Assembly (NCBI RefSeq): GCF_000403785.1
Contig: NZ_APHJ01000026.1
Coordinates: 62,001 to 126,000 of the forward strand
Direction of reading: 5' to 3'
DNA: 64,000 bases
From: Gillisia sp. CAL575
GTDB taxonomy: Bacteria; Bacteroidota; Bacteroidia; Flavobacteriales; Flavobacteriaceae
Shown here: piece by piece, positions 43,005 through 51,838 of the stretch
How the letters are laid out: every line of letters begins with the position of its first letter
Numbering within the stretch: position 1 is the stretch's first letter
Program-made: the position numbers and the translations under genes
Notes under the pieces: model-generated
The model's database searches: none
What the model was told of the DNA's origin: nothing
What the model saw: only the letters and a program-made list of their open reading frames with translations

Positions 43005-44351
43005 ATGAAGAGTTTCATTTTACTTATTTTATCTTCTATACTTCTCTCATCCTGTAAAGACAAGCCTCAAAATATTGAAGTGACTTCAGAAGATTTCCAT
43101 GCGGCTAATGATCATCTAACCAAGGTAATGGTGCATGACATATTTTCTCCACCCGTAGCAAGCCGGGTTTACACTTACTCAAATATCGCCGCTTACGAAG
43201 TAATTGCGCAGTATGATACAAATTATAATAGCCTGGCTGGTCAATTAACAAATCTTGGTCCGGCTCCTATTTCTACATCAAAACAAATAAATCCTGAAAT
43301 AGCTGCCTTGGTTGCATTTTATGAAATTGGTAAAAACCTTGTTTTTTCAGAAGAAAGGCTTATAATTAATAGGGATAGTATTTTTAATATTTGGAAATCC
43401 AAAGACGAACAAACTTTCAAAGCTTCTGAAGCTTATGGATTGCAGGTAGCTTACCATATTAAAGAATGGATGTCTAAGGATAACTATTCTGAAACTCGCA
43501 CAATGCCTAAATTTTCTGTACATACAGATGAAGAGAGTCGATGGCAGCCAACCCCGCCATCTTATATGGACGGTATAGAACCGCACTGGAGCAAAATACG
43601 CCCATTCGCTATTAATGCAGCCAACCAATTTAAACCGGTGCCACCACCAGAGTTTTCTATGGAGCCGGGAAGTCGTTTCCATACCGAATTGATGGAAGTT
43701 TATAATATTCGTGATGAAATTTCAAAAGATGAAGAGAATAGTGACAAGATGGCTATAGCTAAATTTTGGGACTGCAATCCCTATGTTTCTATCTCAAGAG
43801 GACATCTTATGTTCGCAACAAAAAAAATCACTCCCGGAGGACACTGGATGGGAATCGCTAAAATAGCCTGTCAAAAATCTAAGGCCGATTTTAATAAATC
43901 TGTTTATGCATATACCAAGGTATCTGTGGCTCTTGCTGATGGTTTTATTAGTTGTTGGGACGAAAAATACAGAAGTAATTTAGTTCGACCAGAAACTATT
44001 ATCAATAAATATATTGATGATAGTTGGACTTCAGTATTACAAACTCCGCCATTTCCTGAATATACTAGTGGACATTCGGTAGTTTCGGGTGCAGCGGCTA
44101 TTATTCTTACTAATATTTTTGGAGAAGATTTTAGTTTTGACGATGATACTGAAATGGAATACGGCCTTCCAGTAAGAAGTTTTAAATCATTTAAGGATGC
44201 TTCATTAGAGGCAGCAAACAGCCGATTATATGGAGGAATTCATTATAGGGCTGCTATAGAAGTTGGTTTAGATCAAGGCCAGGCAGTTGGAAATTTTATT
44301 ATAAATAAGTTAGAAATGACCAATTCCAAAGATAAATTTGCGGCTAAATAG
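43005..44351 (+). CDS. Vanadium-dependent haloperoxidase / PAP2-type lipoprotein
   Basis: The ATG at 43005, just after the TGA of copy 3, gives MKSFILLILSSILLSSC (Cys17). A TTG nine bases upstream is less likely. The PAP2/haloperoxidase active site is complete: Lys321, Arg328 (KYRSNLVRP), Ser355-Gly356-His357 (TSGHS), Arg407 (NSRLYGG) and His413 (GGIHYR). These match in order, and in all local spacings, the seven vanadate-pocket residues of Curvularia chloroperoxidase. The HX3D Asp of phosphatases is Ala. It may oxidise halides with H2O2 or hydrolyse a phosphate ester; sequence alone cannot decide. It is anchored by lipid outside the cytoplasm. Confidence 0.85.
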   Translation: MKSFILLILSSILLSSCKDKPQNIEVTSEDFHAANDHLTKVMVHDIFSPPVASRVYTYSNIAAYEVIAQYDTNYNSLAGQLTNLGPAPISTSKQINPEIAALVAFYEIGKNLVFSEERLIINRDSIFNIWKSKDEQTFKASEAYGLQVAYHIKEWMSKDNYSETRTMPKFSVHTDEESRWQPTPPSYMDGIEPHWSKIRPFAINAANQFKPVPPPEFSMEPGSRFHTELMEVYNIRDEISKDEENSDKMAIAKFWDCNPYVSISRGHLMFATKKITPGGHWMGIAKIACQKSKADFNKSVYAYTKVSVALADGFISCWDEKYRSNLVRPETIINKYIDDSWTSVLQTPPFPEYTSGHSVVSGAAAIILTNIFGEDFSFDDDTEMEYGLPVRSFKSFKDASLEAANSRLYGGIHYRAAIEVGLDQGQAVGNFIINKLEMTNSKDKFAAK

Positions 44352-44355
44352 CTCT

Positions 44356-45279
44356 ATGAAAAAAATTATTTTAGTATCCCTTACGTTAGTGCTTTTGGGA
44401 TTGATATGGTACTTATTTATAAAAAAGTACGATTATCAATTTACAATGGAAGCGAAATATGGTCCCGGTTCTGTGTATCACGAAATATTAGAGTGGAAAC
44501 GTTTTAATCCTGAATCTGCCAAAGATAATATTGAGTTTATTCAAGGTGAACCTTTCAGAAATCTTACACAAAAAGTAAATTCTATTACAGATTCCCCTGT
44601 AGATTTCTATTGGGAATTTAATAAAAGCAATGACAGTATTACAGAGGTCGTTTTAAATATTAGAACGGAAGAAAATTCTCTTGGGAATCGTCTAGACATT
44701 ATTAATCCTTTTTCGAAAAGTATATATATAGATAGTTTAAAACAAAATTTGCTAGCTTTTAGACAGAGATTGAAAAATAATCAAGAGGCCTATCGTATCC
44801 AAATCTCCGATAGTATAGTTATTTCACCCGCTTTAGACTGTATTTGTCATATTTCTGAAAACATTCCGGTAAAAACAAAGGCCATAGAAATGGTACAGAC
44901 CATTGATATTTTGGAAGATTACATTCAGAGTCGTGATCTCAAATTAACAGGAAATCCGTTCGTAAAGATTATTAAATGGAATAGAGAAGAAGATATTATA
45001 GATTTTGAGTTTTGTTTCCCTGTGAATCTTGTGCAAGATATAAGGCCTACGACCAATGTGAAATTTAGGCAAATTCCATCCTCTACTGCATTAAAAGCTG
45101 TATTTAATGGTAACTATAGGTTATCTCATAAAGCTTGGTTTGATCTTCTTTATACAGCTAAGGAAAAGGGTTTAAAAACTAATGGTTTGCCTCTGGAGGT
45201 TTTCTTTAATAATCCTAACGTAGAAAGTACTCCTTCACCTACTTGGAAAGCTGTAATCTATTTACCAATAGTGAAATAG
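44356..45279 (+). CDS. Membrane-anchored protein with SRPBCC-like and GyrI-like ligand-binding parts
   Basis: The ATG at 44356 (MKKIILVSLTLVLLGLIWYLF) gives one N-terminal membrane anchor and 307 residues. Residues ~30-140 (HEILEWKRFNPES, PVDFYWEFNKSNDSITEVVLNI) look like an SRPBCC/polyketide-cyclase-type cavity. Residues ~155-307 resemble a GyrI/AraC-effector-binding domain (TALKAVFNGNYRLSHKAWFDLL, LPLEVFFNNPN, AVIYLPIV). Both folds bind small hydrophobic molecules. It starts 4 bp after the haloperoxidase-like gene and closes the operon. The function is unknown; ligand binding linked to the operon's product is inferred. Confidence 0.65.
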   Translation: MKKIILVSLTLVLLGLIWYLFIKKYDYQFTMEAKYGPGSVYHEILEWKRFNPESAKDNIEFIQGEPFRNLTQKVNSITDSPVDFYWEFNKSNDSITEVVLNIRTEENSLGNRLDIINPFSKSIYIDSLKQNLLAFRQRLKNNQEAYRIQISDSIVISPALDCICHISENIPVKTKAIEMVQTIDILEDYIQSRDLKLTGNPFVKIIKWNREEDIIDFEFCFPVNLVQDIRPTTNVKFRQIPSSTALKAVFNGNYRLSHKAWFDLLYTAKEKGLKTNGLPLEVFFNNPNVESTPSPTWKAVIYLPIVK

Positions 45280-45463
45280 AATTATACTTGGCTATACTTT
45301 TTTCTTGATTCAGAAATTTTTAACACCAATTTTCATATTTAATTCTCATATCATAAAATGCTAACGGGATAATTGTACTAAATAGTAGCGATCTTATTTT
45401 TATATCTGCACTTAATATGAAATTATGAATTAGTGTTTTGGACTTTTAGAGATGCTATAATTG

Positions 45464-45471
45464 TACTTTTG
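45464..45471 (+). promoter_or_regulatory. Promoter -7 element of tex
   Basis: TACTTTTG is an exact TAnnTTTG match, with TTTG at 45437-45440 as a possible -33 element 23 bp upstream. It implies a start of transcription near 45478, which favours the TTG at 45504 as the tex start codon over the TTG at 45474. Confidence 0.55.
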
Positions 45472-45503
45472 TTTTGTATAAAAATCCATTTAAAACCATT
45501 CCG

Positions 45504-47627
45504 TTGAAGTTATTAGATTTTATTAAGTTAGAAGTAAATTTTCCTGAAAAAGCTATTTTCAATACAGTGGCATTATTAGAAGATGATGCTACGATTCCAT
45601 TTATTGCCAGATATAGAAAAGAATTAACAGGAAATCTGGATGAAGTGGAAATTGAAAAGATTTCAAATTTAAGAAAAGCTTTTCTAGAATTGGAAAAAAG
45701 AAAATTGACTGTCATTAAAGCTATTGAAGGTCTACAAACAATGAGTGATGCACTCTTGTTAAAGATCCATCAAGCCAATTCTTTAGTGATTTTGGAAGAT
45801 CTTTATCTCCCTTTTAAAAAGAAGCGCAAAACAAAAGCGGAAGCTGCCAAAGAAGCGGGCTTAGAATCACTTGCTAAAATAATTATGTCTCAAAATGGAG
45901 CCGATATCGTTTTGGTTTCAAAAAAATATATTTCTAAAGATATCTCTTCTGTAAACGAAGCTATAGAAGGAGCAAAAAATATTATAGCTGAATGGATAAG
46001 TGAAAATCCTTATGTACGTAAAAGACTTAGAAAATTATTTCAAAATTCGTCAGAAATTGCTTCACGAATAGTCAAAGCTCAAAAAGAGAATCCTTCAGCT
46101 CAAAAATACAATCAGTATTTTGATTGGAATGAGCCTTTACAAAAAATTCCTTCTCATAGATTTCTAGCAATATTAAGAGCGGAAAATGAAGGTTTTTTAA
46201 AAATAAAAATAAACGTAGATCAAGAAGAAGCATTACATTCTATCTCTAATGTTCTTCATTTTAAGAATACTTCAGCAACAAAATATATAAATGAGGCAAT
46301 CGAAGATTCTTACAAGAGACTTCTAAAACCTTCTTTTACAAATGAAGTGATATCTGAAGCCAAGAATAGGGCAGATGAGGATGCAATTCAGGTTTTTGCA
46401 GATAATTTAGAGCAACTATTATTAGCTCCACCCCTTGGTAATAAAAGAATTTTAGCTTTGGATCCAGGTTTTAAATCGGGTTGTAAGTTGGTATGTTTAG
46501 ACGAGAATGGGATGTTGCTTCATAATGAAACTATTTATCCCCATCCACCGCAAAAAGAAATGACCATGGCAATTAAAAAAGTGAAGTCTTTGGTTAACGC
46601 CTATAATATTGAAGCTATTTCAATTGGTAATGGTACAGCATCTAGGGAAACAGAACAGTTTATTAAGAAAGTTCCTCTAAATAAAGAGGTAGAAGTATAT
46701 GTGGTTAATGAAGCTGGGGCCTCCATTTATTCAGCATCTAAAATTGCCAGGGATGAATTTCCGAATTATGATATCACAGTGAGAGGTGCAGTATCTATTG
46801 GAAGAAGATTAATTGATCCTTTGGCAGAATTGGTTAAAATAGATGCGAAATCTATTGGAGTAGGGCAGTACCAACATGATGTAGATCAAACCAAATTGAA
46901 AGAAAAACTGGATGCGGTTGTAATGACTTGTGTAAACCGAATTGGGATAAATGTAAACTCGGCAAGTAAAGAATTACTTTCTTATATATCTGGAATAGGA
47001 CCTGTACTTGCAGAAAACATTATTAACTATAGATCAGAAAAAGGGAGTATTAATAGTAGGAAAGAGCTATTAAAAGTTCCTAGATTAGGAGCTAAAGCTT
47101 ACGAGCAGTCTGCCGGTTTTTTGAGAATTAAAAATGCAGAGAATCCACTAGATGATTCTGCGGTTCATCCTGAACGTTATGGCCTGGTTAACAAAATTGC
47201 CAAAGATGCGAAAATAGCATTACATCAGATAATTGGAAACAAGGAGATACTTCATAAAATTCAGTTAGAGAATTACGTGAAAGAAGACCTCGGACTTCCA
47301 ACCTTGAATGATATTATTAAAGAACTTGAAAAACCCGGAGTAGATCCTAGAAGTAAGATTAAAGTTTTTCAATTCGATGAGAATGTAAATACAATTAAAG
47401 ATTTAAGAACTGGGATGAAACTACCTGGAATCGTGAATAATATCACCAATTTTGGATGTTTTGTAGACATTGGAGTTAAAGAAAGTGGACTCATTCATAT
47501 TTCTAAGTTGGCAAATGAATATATAAGCGATGTGAATTCTGTTGTGAAATTAGGACAGCATTTAATGGTAACGGTTTTAGAAATTGATCTGGATCTAAAA
47601 CGAATTCAACTTTCGCTAATAGGATAA
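45504..47627 (+). CDS. tex: Tex-family transcription accessory protein
   Basis: The protein (707 residues from the TTG at 45504, 717 from the TTG at 45474) shows the full Tex order. The N-terminal helical domain includes LLEDDATIPFIARYRKELTGNLDEVEI. A YqgF-like RNase-H-fold domain contains ILALDPGFKSGCKLVCLD, and the helix-hairpin-helix region contains VNSASKELLSYISGIGPVLAENI and KVPRLGAKAYEQSAGFLRI. A C-terminal S1 RNA-binding domain has GMKLPGIVNNITNFGCFVDIG. It binds nucleic acid and influences transcription or ribosome-linked RNA processes. The start was chosen from the promoter position and family length. It is monocistronic. Confidence 0.92.
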   Translation: MKLLDFIKLEVNFPEKAIFNTVALLEDDATIPFIARYRKELTGNLDEVEIEKISNLRKAFLELEKRKLTVIKAIEGLQTMSDALLLKIHQANSLVILEDLYLPFKKKRKTKAEAAKEAGLESLAKIIMSQNGADIVLVSKKYISKDISSVNEAIEGAKNIIAEWISENPYVRKRLRKLFQNSSEIASRIVKAQKENPSAQKYNQYFDWNEPLQKIPSHRFLAILRAENEGFLKIKINVDQEEALHSISNVLHFKNTSATKYINEAIEDSYKRLLKPSFTNEVISEAKNRADEDAIQVFADNLEQLLLAPPLGNKRILALDPGFKSGCKLVCLDENGMLLHNETIYPHPPQKEMTMAIKKVKSLVNAYNIEAISIGNGTASRETEQFIKKVPLNKEVEVYVVNEAGASIYSASKIARDEFPNYDITVRGAVSIGRRLIDPLAELVKIDAKSIGVGQYQHDVDQTKLKEKLDAVVMTCVNRIGINVNSASKELLSYISGIGPVLAENIINYRSEKGSINSRKELLKVPRLGAKAYEQSAGFLRIKNAENPLDDSAVHPERYGLVNKIAKDAKIALHQIIGNKEILHKIQLENYVKEDLGLPTLNDIIKELEKPGVDPRSKIKVFQFDENVNTIKDLRTGMKLPGIVNNITNFGCFVDIGVKESGLIHISKLANEYISDVNSVVKLGQHLMVTVLEIDLDLKRIQLSLIG

Positions 47628-47629
47628 AA

Positions 47630-47660
47630 AAGCTGCGAATAGAAATTCTATTCGCAGCTT
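47630..47660. terminator. Bidirectional intrinsic terminator
   Basis: AAGCTGCGAATAG and CTATTCGCAGCTT form a perfect 13-bp stem around AAATT. It lies 3 bp after the tex stop codon and 20 bp from the end of the convergent peptidase gene. Confidence 0.85.
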
Positions 47661-47679
47661 AATAAAATAATTCTAGTTA

Positions 47680-49695
47680 TTATTTATCCTTATAATTGTC
47701 GAACCAAGATAAGATAGCTGCAACCTTAGCTATAAGGTTACTTGGTCTATTTGCTATTCCGTGTCCAGATCCAGGAATTCTAACCATTGCGGTTTCTACT
47801 CCTTCTAATTTTAAAGCAGAATAAAATTGCTCAGATTCAGCAATTGGAGTTCTGTAATCTTCTTCTCCAGTTAGTAACATTGTTGGAGTTGTAATATTTG
47901 CTACATAGTTTAAAGGAGATCTTTTGAAATAACTTTCCGGATCTTCCCAAGGCTTTTTACCAAACCAATATTTAGCAAAGAATCCAGGGTTATCTGCATA
48001 TAACACAAAACTCGTCCAGTTTATCACTGGTTTTGCCACTACCGCTGCCTTAAATCTGTCTGTTTTACCTACTATCCATGCGGTTAAAACACCACCTCCG
48101 CTTCCTCCAGTAACAAATAAATTTTCTTTGTCTACATACTCTTTTTCAAGCACTGCATCTACTCCAGACATTAGATCATGATAATCGTTATTTGGGTAAT
48201 CATGATGTATTAAATTTCCAAATTCTTCTCCATAGCCTGTACTTCCTCTAGGGTTCGTGTATAGAACAACATATCCTGCGGCCGCCATAAGTTGAATTTC
48301 TGCTGAAAACACATTTCCATAACTGGCAAAAGGTCCACCATGAATCTCTAGAATCAACGGGTATTTTTTGCTTGGATCAAAATCGGGCGGAGTTACGATC
48401 CATCCTTGGATATCTCTTTGATCTACAGAGGATTTCCACCAGATCCCTTCTACTTTTCCTAGTTTCTTAAAGGAAAGCAAGTCACTATTAACATCTGTTA
48501 GCACTCGATCATTTCCTCTATTCCCAACTCCTAGATCAGATAACATTGCATATTTACCAGAGGTGAAAGCGTAATTTCCATTATCTGCAACGCTATAAGA
48601 TGCAGAATTATAAGGTCTTCCCAAGGAGAGCCCACCCATATTAGATGTTATGTCTTTTACTTTACCGCTTGTGGATAGATACCCTAGTTTTGTACTGCCT
48701 TTATCGTTATATTGAAAATAAAGTCCATCTCCATTTTTATCCCATGAAATATCACTAATATCTCTATCAAATTCTTCTGATAGGTTTTTAACATCACTAC
48801 CATCTGTATTCATGATATATAACTGACTTAATTGATACCCTTGTAATCTATCATCGAATCCTAAATAGGCTATTCTCTTGCCATCGGGAGAGATTATTGG
48901 GTCGCTATCCGGACCCTGTCTATTAGTTAAGGCTGTTATCTTTCCATCTGCAACATTCAATCTATGAATTTCTGAGTTCATTGGGTCTAATTCATGATCT
49001 TCTCCAAAGTTGGCTGAAAAATATAAGCTTTTACCATCTTTACCCCAAATTGGAGTTCCATGATCAAAAGGATTAAACGTAAGTTGCCTTGGAGTATGTT
49101 CATCTATTGAGACAATAAAAAGTTGGTTATTTCCACTTTTTAAATATCCCGCTCCATCTGCACGATAATTCATATCTGTGATATACTTAGGAGCTTCGTT
49201 CCACTTTGCACCCTCCGGTTTCTTTGGCATTTTAATAGGAGAAACATTTTCTTTTATAACAAATTTTGAAAAGGCAATATTTTTGCTATCCGGAGACCAA
49301 GAAACCGCACCTGGTAAATCGTTGGAATTAGAAAGTACTTGTGGTTGTTTGGAATCTATCCACATTAAATATAATCGCATTTCCCCATCCATATTCGATT
49401 TGAAAAGTAATTTTTCCCCATCAGGAGACCAACGAGGATAATTATCTGAAGTATTTCCAGTGGTTAAAGGTCTATTTTGAGAACCATCGAAATTTACTAT
49501 CCAAAGATTGGATAGATTCTTATCGGTCATTACATCCTTAAAGTTTCGCACATACACTACTTGTTTTCCATCTGGAGATATTTGCGGGTCGGATATATAT
49601 TCCAAATTAAAAATGTCTAATAATTCCAGCTTATCAGATTGTTGTGCAACGATAAATTGGCAGAATAGGAATAAAAACAATGTGATTTTTTTCAT
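47680..49695 (-). CDS. Secreted S9-family prolyl oligopeptidase / acylaminoacyl peptidase
   Basis: The 671-residue protein has a signal peptide (MKKITLFLFLFCQFIVAQ). A beta-propeller of PD40-like repeats covers ~30-390 (ISPDGKQVVYVRNF, WSPDGEKLLFKSNM, WSPDSKNIAFSKF, ISPDGKRIAYLGF). The alpha/beta-hydrolase catalytic domain covers ~420-670. The nucleophile is in VTGGSGGGVLTAW, the Asp in LLTGEEDYRTP and the His in PGSGHG. It should cleave short peptides in the periplasm, removing residues from the N-terminus or after proline. It is a single gene with a terminator shared with tex. Confidence 0.9.
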   Translation of the reverse strand: MKKITLFLFLFCQFIVAQQSDKLELLDIFNLEYISDPQISPDGKQVVYVRNFKDVMTDKNLSNLWIVNFDGSQNRPLTTGNTSDNYPRWSPDGEKLLFKSNMDGEMRLYLMWIDSKQPQVLSNSNDLPGAVSWSPDSKNIAFSKFVIKENVSPIKMPKKPEGAKWNEAPKYITDMNYRADGAGYLKSGNNQLFIVSIDEHTPRQLTFNPFDHGTPIWGKDGKSLYFSANFGEDHELDPMNSEIHRLNVADGKITALTNRQGPDSDPIISPDGKRIAYLGFDDRLQGYQLSQLYIMNTDGSDVKNLSEEFDRDISDISWDKNGDGLYFQYNDKGSTKLGYLSTSGKVKDITSNMGGLSLGRPYNSASYSVADNGNYAFTSGKYAMLSDLGVGNRGNDRVLTDVNSDLLSFKKLGKVEGIWWKSSVDQRDIQGWIVTPPDFDPSKKYPLILEIHGGPFASYGNVFSAEIQLMAAAGYVVLYTNPRGSTGYGEEFGNLIHHDYPNNDYHDLMSGVDAVLEKEYVDKENLFVTGGSGGGVLTAWIVGKTDRFKAAVVAKPVINWTSFVLYADNPGFFAKYWFGKKPWEDPESYFKRSPLNYVANITTPTMLLTGEEDYRTPIAESEQFYSALKLEGVETAMVRIPGSGHGIANRPSNLIAKVAAILSWFDNYKDK

Positions 49696-49896
49696 AAATC
49701 GAATTTTTAAATTGAATTCAATATAAATGGTTGATCTGTACTTCTGTAAAGTGTCATAAATTGATAAAGTACGTCATTCTGAACTTGTTTCAGAATCTTA
49801 AAACACTAATATCAGAATTATAAATTTAGACCCTAAAATAAATTGAGGGTGACGAAAGATATATATGACTAACAATGGATATACAAAATGGTTGAT

Positions 49897-51255
49897 TTAT
49901 CTAAAAGTTGAAGATGGAAAAGAAACCAAACTTTCATGTCCGTTTTTTCCAACTGCGACTACACCAAAAAAGTAATTATCTATTACGATTCCCTCCAATA
50001 TAAATTCAGACACATTTCCAACAAATCTAGAGTGTTGCCAAACAGGGGAGGTGGTATCTCTCCAATAAATTTTATACCCAGCAATTTCTCCGGAAACCTT
50101 TTCCCAACGTAATTTGGTAGATGGCTCAACTATTCCACCAATAGCAACTTTAATAGGAGCAGGTGGAGCCCAAGCCAAACTAGCTAAATTGATTGCATTT
50201 ACAGCGGTAAGTTTTGCGGCATAATTAAAATTCAAGCCTTCTATTACATCCCCGTATTCAATTCCGTTCTCGGTTCTAATATCTTGATGTTGTCTATTAT
50301 AATTTTCATGAGCTTCCATAATTCTAATCCCTGCAAACCCTAAATCATTAAAAGATCTATGGTGACCACCACGACCAAATCTGTCTAAACGGTAGATCAT
50401 CATTGGGTTCATTTCCGGCATATAAGTTTCTACTGTTTTGTGAATATATCTTGCTAATTGTCTTGATATCCCATCTACTTCACCACCATAATATCTACGA
50501 GCATTACGCTCTTGCTCAGTCTCTGTGGGAGGTACAGGTTCAGAGAAAATTCTAAAACTTCTATTATCAATCACTCCATCCACGCCTTCAATGTTACCAA
50601 TCATATCATTATTCAAGATTCCAATGATCTCCCAATTCTTGTCTTTAGCATATTGAGCAAGCCCTTTTCCTCCAAATAATCCTTGTTCTTCTCCAGACAG
50701 CCCAACATAGATAATACTATTTTCAAATTTAAATTTAGATAGGACTCTCGCAGCTTCCATGGTGCCAGCCATTCCGCTTGCGTTGTCATTAGCTCCTGGC
50801 GCATCGGTTTCAAAGTCCATAGTATCACTAGCGCGAGAATCTATATCTCCACTCATTATGATATATCTATTTGGATATTTAGTTCCTTTTTGGATTGCTA
50901 CAACATTTACAACCCAAGCCTCTTTTGGTACACGATTTCCATCTTCTGGCGTTACCAAATCTTTTTGATAGAATACATTTAAACAGTTATTACAATCTTT
51001 AGAGGTTTTATCAAATTCAGATTTAATCCAACGTCTTGCAGCTCCAATCCCTCTGGTGGTTGACACTGTATCGCTAAATGTATTTCTAGTTCCGAACCCG
51101 GCTAATTTCCTAATATCACTTTCAATTCTATCTGAAGAAACCGATTCAATTATATCATAGATTTTGGAATCTGTATCCTGTGCGTTTATATTATTGAAGG
51201 CAAGAAAAACGAATAAGCAACTAGTAATATTTAATAGGGAGGAATTAATTTTCAT
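49897..51255 (-). CDS. Secreted M28-family metallopeptidase with fibronectin-like C-terminal domain
   Basis: The 452-residue protein has a signal peptide (MKINSSLLNITSCLFVFLAFNNINAQ). An M28 peptidase domain (~90-360) contains GANDNASGMAGTMEAARVL, GLSGEEQGLFGGKGLA, GILNNDMIGN and GRGGHHRSF. These give the Asp, Glu-Glu, Asp and His metal ligands. A C-terminal fibronectin-III-like domain (~365-450) follows. The usual first metal-ligand motif HxD reads GDIDSR, so the His is Asp here. It is probably an aminopeptidase-type enzyme in the periplasm or medium, possibly with altered metal binding. It stands alone. Confidence 0.85.
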   Translation of the reverse strand: MKINSSLLNITSCLFVFLAFNNINAQDTDSKIYDIIESVSSDRIESDIRKLAGFGTRNTFSDTVSTTRGIGAARRWIKSEFDKTSKDCNNCLNVFYQKDLVTPEDGNRVPKEAWVVNVVAIQKGTKYPNRYIIMSGDIDSRASDTMDFETDAPGANDNASGMAGTMEAARVLSKFKFENSIIYVGLSGEEQGLFGGKGLAQYAKDKNWEIIGILNNDMIGNIEGVDGVIDNRSFRIFSEPVPPTETEQERNARRYYGGEVDGISRQLARYIHKTVETYMPEMNPMMIYRLDRFGRGGHHRSFNDLGFAGIRIMEAHENYNRQHQDIRTENGIEYGDVIEGLNFNYAAKLTAVNAINLASLAWAPPAPIKVAIGGIVEPSTKLRWEKVSGEIAGYKIYWRDTTSPVWQHSRFVGNVSEFILEGIVIDNYFFGVVAVGKNGHESLVSFPSSTFR

Positions 51256-51340
51256 TATTATAAATTTATTTAATTAGTTTTCTAAAGTAATAAATGTTTT
51301 TTAGATGGATTTCGAAAGATAATCGGGAATTTGAAAAATA

Positions 51341-51369
51341 AAAAACCCTCGAAAGAATCCGAGGGTTTA
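51341..51369 (-). terminator. Intrinsic terminator after the YtxH gene
   Basis: AAACCCTCG and CGAGGGTTT form a perfect 9-bp stem with an 8-base loop, flanked by A-runs that give a U-tract on the minus strand, just beyond the YtxH stop codon. Confidence 0.82.
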
Positions 51370-51390
51370 TATAAAATATTTAAGCTTAGT

Positions 51391-51678
51391 CTAGCTAGCT
51401 CTCATATCATGAATATCTGCTTTAGTTTCATGATATTTTTCTTCAACTTTAGAACCAGTTGTTGCTGCTTTAGATCTTTCTTTGATCGCTTCAACTTTTT
51501 GGTTTAAACTTTCTGAAAGATCGTTCATCTTTCCTTTAGCACCTTTAAAATAGCTATCTCCAGATTCAGTAATTGATTTACGAGTATCAGCTCCTTTTTT
51601 TGGTGCAAATAATAAACCTATTGCTGCTCCTATAGCTGCTCCTGATACTAATCCTGTAATTAACTTTCCTGCTTTCAT
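51391..51678 (-). CDS. YtxH-domain general-stress-type protein
   Basis: The 95-residue protein starts MKAGKLITGLVSGAAIGAAIGLLFAPKKGADTRKSI, a glycine-rich membrane segment followed by the FAPKKGxxxR signature of the YtxH family. A charged helical, probably coiled-coil region follows. Family members are often stress-induced in Bacillus and common in Bacteroidota. No enzymatic function is known. It lies near trehalose and mechanosensitive-channel genes, consistent with envelope or osmotic stress. Confidence 0.85.
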   Translation of the reverse strand: MKAGKLITGLVSGAAIGAAIGLLFAPKKGADTRKSITESGDSYFKGAKGKMNDLSESLNQKVEAIKERSKAATTGSKVEEKYHETKADIHDMRAS

Positions 51679-51838
51679 AATTATGATTTTTTAAATATTG
51701 GTTGTATAAATTTGATATTGTAAAAGTACTTCTAATAAGAAACTTAGGGAATTTTCTTTAGTTAAGTTTGATATAATATTTGAGCAGAATTATTAAGGAT
51801 TTTAACAGTTTTGATTCTTGCCTTGAACTATAGCGCCC

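Noticed and set aside
49711-49722. Palindrome ATTGAATTCAAT upstream of the S9 peptidase gene.
   Set aside because: It is short and AT-rich, without a matching family pattern or second copy, so an operator call is not supported.
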